Below are positions 1 through 8,640 of a DNA stretch of 64,000 bases, one piece after another. Position 1 is the stretch's first letter. Each line of letters opens with the position of its first letter. Both the position numbers and the translations under genes were made by a program. The notes under the pieces were generated by a model. The model saw only the letters and a program-made list of their open reading frames with translations, was not told the DNA's origin and did no database searches. This DNA comes from Mangrovimonas sp. YM274 (GTDB lineage: Bacteria; Bacteroidota; Bacteroidia; Flavobacteriales; Flavobacteriaceae), in assembly GCF_030908385.1 (NCBI RefSeq), contig NZ_CP133091.1, positions 1,052,501-1,116,500 on the forward strand, given 5' to 3'.

Positions 1-299
<299 letters not shown>

Positions 300-387
300 T
301 ACGCGTTCTTTTTATAGGTTGCAAAAAATATTTCATGGATATGTTTCCATTATGTTAAGATATTGGTCCAGAAATGGACAGACGATT

Positions 388-494
<107 letters not shown>

Positions 495-498
495 TTTG

Positions 499-533
499 AA
501 GCCCCCAGCATCAACTGCTGGGGGCTTTTTTGT
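499..533 (+). terminator. rRNA operon terminator
   Basis: A 12-bp perfect stem, AAGCCCCCAGCA / TGCTGGGGGCTT, with loop TCAAC is followed by a run of T. It lies directly after the 5S gene. Confidence 0.93.
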
Positions 534-754
534 TTTTGGATACTTCACCATTTATGACGCTTAATTTATTTTTCTGATAAAATTATTTCTGTTAATTCGC
601 TTTAAGTGAGGTTAAGGATAACACTCTATATTTTCACTTTACGTTAGATTCAAGGTTATTGTCCTGTGTGGTAGTATGGGGTATAGGGCTATCGTTAAGT
701 CTAGTCTTCAACTTCATAAGAGTTTGGTACATGCTTTTTAAAAATACTTAAAGA

Positions 755-768
755 TGTAATCGATTGAA
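755..768. promoter_or_regulatory. degenerate operator copy
   Basis: TGTAATCGATTGAA matches the perfect palindrome at 951-964 in its first 11 bases and then diverges. It lies 196 bp upstream of that copy. It may be an auxiliary operator for looping, or it may be chance. Confidence 0.4.
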
Positions 769-950
769 AAAGTTCAATTAATTCACAATACTTTCTGTTT
801 GACAACGTATTTGACTGCGTCATATTCCATGGCATGCTAGTTGTATAAAGGTGTTAGTTACTAATATATTAAGCATTGGGTTGTAAATAGTGTATATCGG
901 TAAAAAATTGTTAGTTTTTTTGTGGATATGATAATTAATTTTTACATTAG

Positions 951-964
951 TGTAATCGATTACA
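951..964. promoter_or_regulatory. 14-bp palindromic operator, LacI-family-like
   Basis: TGTAATCGATTACA is a perfect 14-bp palindrome with a central CG, about 120 bp upstream of the pectate lyase start. LacI-family regulators commonly bind even palindromes of this form with a CG centre. A pectin-induced LacI-type repressor or activator is a reasonable guess, but no regulator gene is in the window. Confidence 0.6.
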
Positions 965-1082
965 GCATTATCTGTTGTTTTATCGAGTTACAGGATAGGA
1001 GTTTAACTGATTGAAGCTAAACCACCGAAACCGTAGTAAATGGAATGCAAGTAACCAACTATAATCATTTAACAAGCATCTA

Positions 1083-3773
1083 ATGATTAAAAAACTACTT
1101 TCCCTATTAGTGTTGTTGCTATTGGCAACTCAAGTCAGTTATTCTCAAGAAGCCTTAATTGATTTTAATTTTCAAGAAACCGATATGCCCGAAGGTATTA
1201 TATCGGATGGAACCATTTCAACCGGTGGTCCAGTTAACAATTGTACAGAATGTTCTGAGGGACGTCTTGTAGTAAGTACTGGTGGTTATTTGCAAGGCGA
1301 TGTGTCTAGTTGTGGGGTGTTTTTGGTTAAAATGAAATCTTCTGGAAGCACACCAAGGACTGTGACGGTAAAGTACCAACATTTGGGTTCGGAAGATTAT
1401 ATAATTGCTGGTGATGTTTCTGTGGTGCAGTCGGGAACTGGACTATATGAGCTTACAGATCTTTTTCCTGCACTTCAAACACCTGGGACTACTTCCATTC
1501 GTTTGGAAAATGCTCCTAGCGGTGGGCAAGTACATATTCATGATTTATATATAGAATCTAGTGCCGATTTGTTTTCAGAAGCAGACATTCTTACGTTTAA
1601 CTTGCCTGGTCAGGTAGGTGAAGAAATAATCGATATAGATGCCAATACTATTGGTGTATCAGTTCCTATTGGAATGGATTTAACTTCAGTTATTCCTGAA
1701 GAAATAGAAATATCTCCTTCGGCAACTATTTCACCTTCGGTAGGCACAGCGAGGGATTTTTCTGTGGGAAATAATGTAAGTTATACAGTAACGTCACAAG
1801 ATGGTAATACCATTAAAGAATGGTTGGTAAGTGTTTCCGAAGTGGTGTCTAGTGAAAAGGACATTACAGCGTTCACATTGGTCGAAAATCAAATAGGAGA
1901 AACCATCATTGACAGTGAAGCGGGAACGATTGAAGTGACCGTGCCAGAATCTGTGGATGTTACCAATCTTGTTCCAACGACGTTGACAATTTCACCCTTT
2001 GCAGACATAACACCTTCGGCAGATACCCCTCGTGATTTTTCTAGTCCAGTTGAATATACCGTGACCGCGCAAGACAACAGCACAAAAACTTGGACGATTA
2101 CTGTTTTTGAGGAATTGCCTTTTTACAGTTTGGACGTGTCAGTTACAGGAATTGGAAATGTGACTTTAAGTCCGGAAGGCGGTATGTATGAAGAAGGAAC
2201 GGTGGTAGCCCTTACAGCGGAGCCTATTTGGGATGCTACCTTTACTGGATGGGCCGGAGACTTAAGCGGTAATGAATTGGAAGAGACCATAACTATGGAT
2301 GGTTCTAAAAGTGTGACGGCTACTTTTTCAGCAGATGTGGAATTGGATTTTGAGGTTCCTGTGGGATTTGCTTCCGTTGATACAGGTGCTGAATACCAAA
2401 ACTACGATTTCAGTTTTAATGGTCCTGTAAACGGAGGTCAAGGAGCTGCTGATACGCTTTGGGTGAATGGTCCTGACGATTTTGACATGTTGGCTTGGCA
2501 TTTATATTATAGAAATAGGGCCTACAAAGGGCTTTCGGGAACCAATGGCGTTAGCGCAACGCCAGAAGTCATTGTTTTTACAGAAGGGGTTTACGAAGAA
2601 GGCACTTCCGATTCTTCGGCTTGGGGGAATCATATGTTGACGGTTCAGGAGCAAGGAGATTTAACCATTATTGGTGAACAAAATGTGGTTTTAAAGTTTG
2701 GATTAAACATTAAGCGATCTTGGAATGTGTTGATTCGCAACCTGACGTTTTATGATTATTATGATGACGGAATCAATATTGGAGAACCGGAAACCCACCA
2801 CATATGGGTAGACCATTGTACGGTTGGACATCCTGATACAAGACCTGAAGATCAAGATCATCCTGATGGCGGAATTGACGTTAAAGGAGGAGCAAGTTAT
2901 ATATCCTTATCTTGGAATATTTTGAGAAATAGTTGGAAGACCAATCTTATTGGGCATTCCGATAGCAATGGATCGGAAGATATGGGGAAATTGAAAGTGA
3001 CCCTTTATGCCAACCATTATTTCAATAGTAATTCCAGAAACCCAAGAGTGCGTTTTGGAGAGGTTCACGTGTTGAACAATTTGGTGGAAGGAATTACGCT
3101 TTACGGTATAGCAGCTTCCAACCAATCGCAGGTATATGCCGAGAATAATTTCTATCTCAATACGCGTTGGCCAATGTACGCCGATAGAACAGCTTCCGAT
3201 TTTCAAGCAATTTATGGTGTAAATACTGATAACACTTTTACTTCCAAAACGGGAAATTATCCAGCAACGGCGTTGAAGCAAGTAGGGAATGCTTATGATG
3301 ATAGTGAACTTCCTATAATTACTTCACAAATCAATCCAGAGATGTTGAACCCGGGAGGCCGTTCGGTAAAATTTGATGAATTGAATCCTGAAGGAATTTT
3401 TGAGCCTGCTTCCTATTACGAGTATGAAGCATTTCCTGCCGATGTTGTTGAAGAATTGATTCCCCTTTATGCTGGAGCAGATGTTATTGATTTCTTCCAA
3501 ACGGAGTCCCTTGGTGTATTGGATCTGGAGGAGCAGTTGTTTAAGTTGTATCCTAATCCAGTTAAGGATTATTTGGTATTGCAACATGCTGCCGCGCAAC
3601 CGGAAGGAACGATAGCAGTGTATAGTTTAACTGGAGTAAAGGTTATGTCCATAAATGTTAAGGAACAGAGCACCATTACTTACATTAACCTTGCAACCTT
3701 GGCAAATGGATTGTATGTGGTGCATTATAAAGATGCTCAGAAACAGCAGCAGTTCAAAATAGTGAAAGGATAG
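1083..3773 (+). CDS. secreted multidomain pectate lyase, PL1 family, T9SS cargo
   Basis: This 896-residue secreted enzyme should cleave pectate by beta-elimination at the cell surface or outside the cell. In order: a signal peptide (about 1-22, ending at SYS-Q); a carbohydrate-binding-like beta domain (about 23-160); two tandem DUF5018-like modules (about 162-256 and 257-343) that share the RDFS and YTVT(S/A)QD motifs; a divergent InlB B-repeat-like module (about 346-416); and a PL1 right-handed beta-helix (about 420-740). The helix shows the calcium-site and catalytic signatures IWVDHC (about 574), DGGIDVKGGAS, and RNPRVRFGEVHVLNN with the catalytic Arg region near 652. It ends with a type A T9SS sorting domain starting at LYPNPVKDY (about 821). 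The start has a good signal peptide and the upstream frame is short. A palindromic operator lies about 120 bp upstream. The next gene is also T9SS cargo and may act on the same substrate. Pectate rather than pectin is inferred from the family. Confidence 0.93.
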   Translation: MIKKLLSLLVLLLLATQVSYSQEALIDFNFQETDMPEGIISDGTISTGGPVNNCTECSEGRLVVSTGGYLQGDVSSCGVFLVKMKSSGSTPRTVTVKYQHLGSEDYIIAGDVSVVQSGTGLYELTDLFPALQTPGTTSIRLENAPSGGQVHIHDLYIESSADLFSEADILTFNLPGQVGEEIIDIDANTIGVSVPIGMDLTSVIPEEIEISPSATISPSVGTARDFSVGNNVSYTVTSQDGNTIKEWLVSVSEVVSSEKDITAFTLVENQIGETIIDSEAGTIEVTVPESVDVTNLVPTTLTISPFADITPSADTPRDFSSPVEYTVTAQDNSTKTWTITVFEELPFYSLDVSVTGIGNVTLSPEGGMYEEGTVVALTAEPIWDATFTGWAGDLSGNELEETITMDGSKSVTATFSADVELDFEVPVGFASVDTGAEYQNYDFSFNGPVNGGQGAADTLWVNGPDDFDMLAWHLYYRNRAYKGLSGTNGVSATPEVIVFTEGVYEEGTSDSSAWGNHMLTVQEQGDLTIIGEQNVVLKFGLNIKRSWNVLIRNLTFYDYYDDGINIGEPETHHIWVDHCTVGHPDTRPEDQDHPDGGIDVKGGASYISLSWNILRNSWKTNLIGHSDSNGSEDMGKLKVTLYANHYFNSNSRNPRVRFGEVHVLNNLVEGITLYGIAASNQSQVYAENNFYLNTRWPMYADRTASDFQAIYGVNTDNTFTSKTGNYPATALKQVGNAYDDSELPIITSQINPEMLNPGGRSVKFDELNPEGIFEPASYYEYEAFPADVVEELIPLYAGADVIDFFQTESLGVLDLEEQLFKLYPNPVKDYLVLQHAAAQPEGTIAVYSLTGVKVMSINVKEQSTITYINLATLANGLYVVHYKDAQKQQQFKIVKG

Positions 3774-3889
3774 ATTCTTATAAGAATATGGTTATTGGAG
3801 CCCTAAATAGTTTGTTAAGTTGATAATTTTTAAAAAGGAGAAGAGCTCTCTTTGGACAGATTATATATTTAATTTTAAAAACTAACATT

Positions 3890-4858
3890 ATGAAAAAACA
3901 ATTACTAAAAGTTGCAATGATTGCCATTCCTTTTGTAGGATTGATGTCATTTAAGAGCTCCCCAATGTTTTTTGGAGTGGGATGGACTATTTACCATGCC
4001 GATGTAATGCCGGATCTATTTGATCCTCCTTTTCAAGAATCCAGTGCAGGAACAGATTTTTCCAATGAAATTATTGAAGACCCAGATGATTCTAATAACA
4101 ACTTATTGGAAATGGAATGTCCAGGAACTTCTTTTTATTGGCGAATGAATTTTGCCAATAACGATATTATGGTTGATAATTTAACTGTGGCAATGCGTAT
4201 AAAAGGAAATGCTGATTATGATGTACCCATGGATATTGATATGCACTATAATGATGTGAGAACCCGTATATCCTTTGATAAAAGCTATAATGATCTCACT
4301 AATGTAGCCCGCGTAAGAAATGGAGAAGGAGAAACTACCGAATTAGGTATTGATTTGGATGAGTGGCATACCTATCGTTTTACTATGACCTCTGAACAAG
4401 CTTTACTTTATATAGATGAAAGTGACACTCCTGTTATGACTATTACTCCTCAATCATCTGAAAGTGGAAACAGTCACTTCCGTTTTGGTGATGGGTCCTC
4501 TACAGAAGGAGAGTTTGGTGCTTCTGTTGATTGGGTTGTGTGGGATGTGACCGGAGCGTATTCTCCATCAGAGTTGGAGTTGCCCATGGAAGTATTGAGC
4601 GTAGATTCATATGTAGCAAATAAGGTTTGGGTTGGACCAGTGCCAACAAACAATGTCCTGCATGTTAATCATCCAAATTCAACTGGCGATTCTCAAATAA
4701 AGGTATTTAATCTGTCAGGGAAATTGGTGAAATCTATCGAAACACAAGGAAATTTAAACCGAACTGAAATAGACATGAGCCAATTGGCTGCAGGCTTATA
4801 CATTATAAAATATCAAAATGGAGGCCAAGAGCAGCAGTTCAAAGTTTTAAAAGAATAA
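3890..4858 (+). CDS. secreted protein of unknown function with T9SS sorting domain
   Basis: The 322-residue product has a signal peptide (about 1-20, with a hydrophobic core MIAIPFVGLMSF). A beta-rich domain of about 190 residues follows, reading like a concanavalin/LamG-type jelly roll (WRMNF, DEWHTYRFTMT, ALLYID, WVVWD). The C terminus (about 240-322) is a type A T9SS sorting domain with GPVPTNNVLHV in place of the usual YPNP, and ends with GLYIIKYQNGGQEQQFKVLKE. Downstream of the pectate lyase and in the same direction, it may bind or process pectin fragments, but no catalytic motif is visible. The 116-bp gap before it is long enough for its own promoter. Its last 20 residues closely resemble those of the lyase. 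Confidence 0.8.
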   Translation: MKKQLLKVAMIAIPFVGLMSFKSSPMFFGVGWTIYHADVMPDLFDPPFQESSAGTDFSNEIIEDPDDSNNNLLEMECPGTSFYWRMNFANNDIMVDNLTVAMRIKGNADYDVPMDIDMHYNDVRTRISFDKSYNDLTNVARVRNGEGETTELGIDLDEWHTYRFTMTSEQALLYIDESDTPVMTITPQSSESGNSHFRFGDGSSTEGEFGASVDWVVWDVTGAYSPSELELPMEVLSVDSYVANKVWVGPVPTNNVLHVNHPNSTGDSQIKVFNLSGKLVKSIETQGNLNRTEIDMSQLAAGLYIIKYQNGGQEQQFKVLKE

Positions 4859-4916
4859 TAACAGTTAGCAATTTATAAGATTATGTAAAAGCATACTATT
4901 GTTAATGATGACAAAT

Positions 4917-4949
4917 AAAAAAGTCCAACCATTCGGTTGGACTTTTTTC
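4917..4949. terminator. bidirectional terminator
   Basis: AAGTCCAACC / GGTTGGACTT with loop ATTC is flanked by A-run and T-run. It sits between the convergent 3890-4858 gene and the acyl-CoA dehydrogenase and can serve both. Confidence 0.93.
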
Positions 4950-4967
4950 AATATGTATTTTATTGAG

Positions 4968-6113
4968 TTAATCTCTCAAAACACCTCTAGAAATTACAAT
5001 TTTTTGGATTTCTGAAGTTCCTTCGTAAATCTGGGTAATTTTGGCATCACGCATTAAACGCTCTACATGGTATTCTTTTACGAATCCATTTCCACCGTGA
5101 ATTTGAACAGCCTCTACAGTTTGTTCCATAGCCACTTTTGAGGCGTATAATTTTGCCATGGCACTGGACATATCATAATTATTACCATTGTCTTTGTCCC
5201 AAGCAGCTTTGAACACCAACATACGAGCGGCTTCAATTTCGGTTGCCATATCTGCCAATTTAAAGGCGATGGCTTGATGGTTGCAAATTTCAGTTCCGAA
5301 AGCTTTTCTTTCTTTGGAATATTTTAATGCTAATTCATAAGCACCTGAAGCAATTCCTAAAGCTTGAGAAGCAATCCCAATACGTCCACCAGATAAGGTT
5401 TTCATAGCAAACTTGAATCCGAAACCATCTTCACCAATTCTATTCTCTTTAGGAACTTTTACGTCATTAAATTGAAGGGTGTGAGTGTCACTTCCTCTAA
5501 TTCCTAATTTATCTTCTTTTGGACCAATGTGGAAACCTTCCATGCCCTTTTCTACAATAAAAGCGTTGATTCCTCTGTGTCCTTTTTCACGATCGGTTTG
5601 TGCAATTACCAAATATACATCGGCACGGCCACCATTGGTGATCCAGTTTTTGGTACCATTCAATAAATAGTAATCACCCTTGTCAATAGCGGTAGTAGCC
5701 TGAGACGTTGCATCACTACCGGCTTCAGGCTCACTTAAACAAAATGCTCCAAGATTTTCCCCTGTAGCCAATTTGGTTAGGTACTTTTCTTTTTGAGCTT
5801 CATTTCCATAAGCTTCAAGGCCATAGCATACCAAAGAATTATTCACAGATACCATTACGGAAGCAGAAGCGTCTATTTTAGACAATTCTTCCATAATTAA
5901 TACATACGAAATGGCATCCATACCACTACCTCCATATTTAGGATCTACCATGATTCCTAAAAATCCAAGGTCTCCCATCTTTTTCACCAACTCATCAGGG
6001 AATTCCTGTTTGTTGTCACGCTCTATTACGCCCGGAAGCAGTTCTGTTTGAGCAAAATCACGAGCGGCATCGCGAATCATTATATGTTCTTCGGTAAGCT
6101 TAAAATCTATCAT
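4968..6113 (-). CDS. acyl-CoA dehydrogenase, short-chain type
   Basis: This 381-residue FAD-dependent dehydrogenase puts the alpha-beta double bond into an acyl-CoA during fatty-acid or amino-acid breakdown. Length and domain order (helical N domain, beta middle domain with CLSEPEAGSDA and NGTKNWITNG, helical C domain with QIHGGNGF) fit the family. The catalytic base is the Glu in IYEGTSEIQ, about residue 364, the position used by butyryl/short-chain types rather than isovaleryl-CoA dehydrogenase. It stands alone between a divergent anmK and a convergent T9SS gene. A good promoter lies 37-67 bases upstream of the start. The exact chain length of the substrate cannot be read from the sequence. 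Confidence 0.95.
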   Translation of the reverse strand: MIDFKLTEEHIMIRDAARDFAQTELLPGVIERDNKQEFPDELVKKMGDLGFLGIMVDPKYGGSGMDAISYVLIMEELSKIDASASVMVSVNNSLVCYGLEAYGNEAQKEKYLTKLATGENLGAFCLSEPEAGSDATSQATTAIDKGDYYLLNGTKNWITNGGRADVYLVIAQTDREKGHRGINAFIVEKGMEGFHIGPKEDKLGIRGSDTHTLQFNDVKVPKENRIGEDGFGFKFAMKTLSGGRIGIASQALGIASGAYELALKYSKERKAFGTEICNHQAIAFKLADMATEIEAARMLVFKAAWDKDNGNNYDMSSAMAKLYASKVAMEQTVEAVQIHGGNGFVKEYHVERLMRDAKITQIYEGTSEIQKIVISRGVLRD

Positions 6114-6149
6114 GAAAAATTAAATTATTGAATTGTTAAAAAACGAGTG

Positions 6150-6180
6150 CAAATATAGTATTTTGCTGCGATTTTTTCAA
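6150..6180 (-). promoter_or_regulatory. promoter for the acyl-CoA dehydrogenase gene
   Basis: On the minus strand a TTG (6178-6180) is followed after 20 bp by a perfect TATATTTG (6150-6157). This is the Bacteroidota housekeeping sigma pattern. It points at the start at 6113. Confidence 0.8.
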
Positions 6181-6203
6181 TAAGGATTATTATTTTTACA
6201 CAT

Positions 6204-7268
6204 ATGACAACAAGGAGCTATAAAGTTTTAGGAGTTATGTCTGGAACCTCATTGGATGGGGTCGACTTAATTAACGTTTCATTTCATTTTGATGGAAAAT
6301 GGTCCTACCAAATTCATCAAGCAGAAACAATTGCATATTCCAAAAAATGGGAGGCAACCTTGAAACGCTTGGTCGATTTTTCTAAAGATACTCTTTCGCA
6401 AATTGATGAAGACTATACCAAATATTTGTCTGGATTGATACGCGATTTTATAATAAAGTATCGCATAGATTCATTGGATGCAGTGTGCTCTCATGGACAC
6501 ACGGCTTTGCACCAGCCCTCTGAGGGATTGACATATCAAATCGGCAATCTGCCTGTTATTTCTCAATTGTTGGAACAAAAAGTGGTGTGCGATTTTAGAG
6601 TTCAGGATGTTGAGCTTGGTGGACAGGGAGCACCTTTAGTGCCTATTGGAGATGCCCTATTGTTTTCGGAATATGATTTCTGTCTTAATTTGGGAGGCTT
6701 TGCAAATATTTCCACTGACATGAAAGGAAGTAGAATAGCCTACGATATATGTCCCGTAAATATTGTGTTAAACCATTATGTGCGACAATTAGGCCTAGAT
6801 TATGACGACCAAGGACAAATAGCTCGATCAGGAAATTTGGATGAGACTTTGTTGGAACAATTGAATTCTCTTGAGTTTTACAAAATGAGCTTTCCGAAAT
6901 CTCTAGGATTGGAATGGGTAGAAACCTCTATACTTCCTTTAATAGATGACGCTAGACTTTCTATAGAAGATATACTAAGAACTATTACAGAACATGCAGC
7001 CAACCAAATTTCGAAGGAATTCGAGATAAAACCAGGAGGAACCGTTTTAATAACAGGAGGAGGCGTTTATAATTCGTTTTTAATTGAAAGGATTAAAGCA
7101 AAAACAAAAGCCAGTATTGTCATTCCTTCTTCTGAAATTATCAATTATAAAGAAGCGCTTATTTTTGGTTTTTTAGGGGTTTTAAAAATGAGAGAAGAGC
7201 CCAACTGTTTGGCCTCGGTTACAGGGGCAAGTCATGACCATAGCTCAGGTCAAGTGTATTATCAGTAA
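6204..7268 (+). CDS. anmK: anhydro-N-acetylmuramic acid kinase
   Basis: AnmK hydrolyses and phosphorylates 1,6-anhydro-MurNAc to MurNAc-6-phosphate in the cytoplasm during recovery of cell-wall sugars. The 354-residue product is close to the family length of about 370. It has the ASKHA-fold nucleotide motif GVMSGTSLDGVD (about 10-21), the substrate-site SHGHTALHQP, the catalytic Asp in DFRVQDVELGGQGAPLVP, and the C-terminal ITGGGVYN ATP-site motif. It diverges from the acyl-CoA dehydrogenase and reads towards the amino-acid dehydrogenase. With mpl (59512-60867) it gives the window two peptidoglycan-recycling enzymes in different pathways. Confidence 0.96.
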   Translation: MTTRSYKVLGVMSGTSLDGVDLINVSFHFDGKWSYQIHQAETIAYSKKWEATLKRLVDFSKDTLSQIDEDYTKYLSGLIRDFIIKYRIDSLDAVCSHGHTALHQPSEGLTYQIGNLPVISQLLEQKVVCDFRVQDVELGGQGAPLVPIGDALLFSEYDFCLNLGGFANISTDMKGSRIAYDICPVNIVLNHYVRQLGLDYDDQGQIARSGNLDETLLEQLNSLEFYKMSFPKSLGLEWVETSILPLIDDARLSIEDILRTITEHAANQISKEFEIKPGGTVLITGGGVYNSFLIERIKAKTKASIVIPSSEIINYKEALIFGFLGVLKMREEPNCLASVTGASHDHSSGQVYYQ

Positions 7269-7281
7269 AATAATTTTAAAA

Positions 7282-7315
7282 TTGATATTTAAGGATTTTT
7301 AGTTTTTTATATTTG
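7282..7315 (+). promoter_or_regulatory. promoter for the amino-acid dehydrogenase-nhaD pair
   Basis: A TTG at 7282-7284 is followed after 23 bp by a perfect TATATTTG (7308-7315), 90 bp before the start codon. The spacer is at the long end of the accepted range. Confidence 0.6.
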
Positions 7316-7404
7316 TTGCGCAAAAAAAACGACTAGAAATTGTATCATTTTTAATGGAACCATCAATGATACGAATTATATACAATAAGGATTAATAGCA
7401 TTAC

Positions 7405-8631
7405 ATGAAAGATTTACTTCAAAAGTACGAAGCAAAAGAACCAGAAATAATATTTAATTGGAAAGACCCAGAAACAGAAGCCGAAGGCTGGACGGTGATA
7501 AATTCACTTAGAGGAGGCGCCGCAGGAGGGGGAACAAGAATGAGAAAAGGGTTAGACATGAACGAAGTGTTGTCCCTAGCCAAAACTATGGAGGTCAAGT
7601 TTACCGTATCGGGACCAGCCATTGGAGGTGCCAAATCTGGAATCAATTTTGACCCACAAGACCCAAGAAAAAAGGGCGTTTTGGAACGTTGGTACAAAGC
7701 GGTATCGCCACTGCTTAAAAGTTATTACGGGACAGGAGGCGATTTAAACGTAGACGAGATTCATGAGGTAATCCCAATTACTGAAGAGAGTGGTGTTTGG
7801 CATCCTCAAGAGGGGGTTTTTGAAGGCCACTTCAAACCAACTATTGCAGATAAAATCAACCGTATTGGACAGTTGAGACATGGGGTAATCAAGGTTATTG
7901 AAAACCCTATATTTTCTCCAGATGTAAGAAGAAAATATACCGTAGCAGACATGATCACGGGATATGGTGTTGCAGAGGCTGTTAAACATTTTTATGAAAT
8001 CAAAAATGAATCTGTGGTTGGTAAGCGTGCAGTAGTACAAGGCTTTGGGAATGTTGGAGCTGCAGCGGCTTTCTATTTGTCACAAATGGGGGCAAAAGTA
8101 GTTGGGATTATAGATGTTGTTGGAGGATTAATCAAGGAAGAAGGATTTTCATTTGAGGAAATTACTGAATTATACCTTAACAAAAAAGGGAATAATCTAG
8201 TTGCCGAAAACTTGATTCCTTTTTCAGAAATTAATGAAAAGGTTTGGGGATTGAAGACTGAAATCTTTGCTCCATGTGCTGCATCAAGATTGGTAACCAA
8301 AGAGCAAATTGACCAAATGATCAATAGTGGCTTAGAGGTGATTTCGTGTGGTGCTAATGTGCCTTTTGCAGATAAGGAAATTTTCTTTGGACCTATCATG
8401 GAGTATACCGACAGTAAGGTGAGTTTAATTCCTGACTTTATTTCAAACTGTGGAATGGCAAGGGTATTTGCTTACTTTATGGAGCAGCGTGTTCAAATGA
8501 CAGACGACGCTATTTTTAGCGATACTTCCAATACAATTAAAGAAGCTATTAAAAACGTACATAGTAAAAACAATACAAAAACAGGTATAAGTGCTACTGC
8601 TTTTGAAATTGCATTGAGCCAACTTATATAA
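7405..8631 (+). CDS. Glu/Leu/Phe/Val dehydrogenase
   Basis: This 408-residue NAD(P)-dependent amino-acid dehydrogenase catalyses reversible oxidative deamination to the 2-oxo acid and ammonia. The catalytic Lys lies in GGAKSGI (about 75-80) and the substrate-side Asp in TGGDLNVDE. The Rossmann domain carries AVVQGFGNVGAAAAFYL (about 208-224). The C-terminal half is shorter than a classical hexameric glutamate dehydrogenase, so leucine or branched-chain substrates are as likely as glutamate. nhaD starts 9 bases after its stop, which implies co-transcription from the promoter at about 7.3 kb. Confidence 0.9.
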   Translation: MKDLLQKYEAKEPEIIFNWKDPETEAEGWTVINSLRGGAAGGGTRMRKGLDMNEVLSLAKTMEVKFTVSGPAIGGAKSGINFDPQDPRKKGVLERWYKAVSPLLKSYYGTGGDLNVDEIHEVIPITEESGVWHPQEGVFEGHFKPTIADKINRIGQLRHGVIKVIENPIFSPDVRRKYTVADMITGYGVAEAVKHFYEIKNESVVGKRAVVQGFGNVGAAAAFYLSQMGAKVVGIIDVVGGLIKEEGFSFEEITELYLNKKGNNLVAENLIPFSEINEKVWGLKTEIFAPCAASRLVTKEQIDQMINSGLEVISCGANVPFADKEIFFGPIMEYTDSKVSLIPDFISNCGMARVFAYFMEQRVQMTDDAIFSDTSNTIKEAIKNVHSKNNTKTGISATAFEIALSQLI

Positions 8632-8640
8632 ACTTAATTT

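Larger units (their letters stand above)
534..1082. other. long intergenic region upstream of pectate lyase gene
   Basis: This stretch of about 550 bases has no credible coding region on either strand. It is AT-rich. Its recognisable content is one perfect 14-bp palindrome (951-964) and a partial copy of it (755-768). I see no clear TTG/TAnnTTTG promoter pair, so the start of transcription for the lyase gene is not fixed. The length is unusual for this gene-dense window and suggests a regulated promoter region. Confidence 0.7.

Noticed and set aside
2907-3281. 124-codon open frame on the minus strand within the pectate lyase gene
   Set aside because: The plus strand here encodes the conserved PL1 catalytic helix; the antisense product has no motif.
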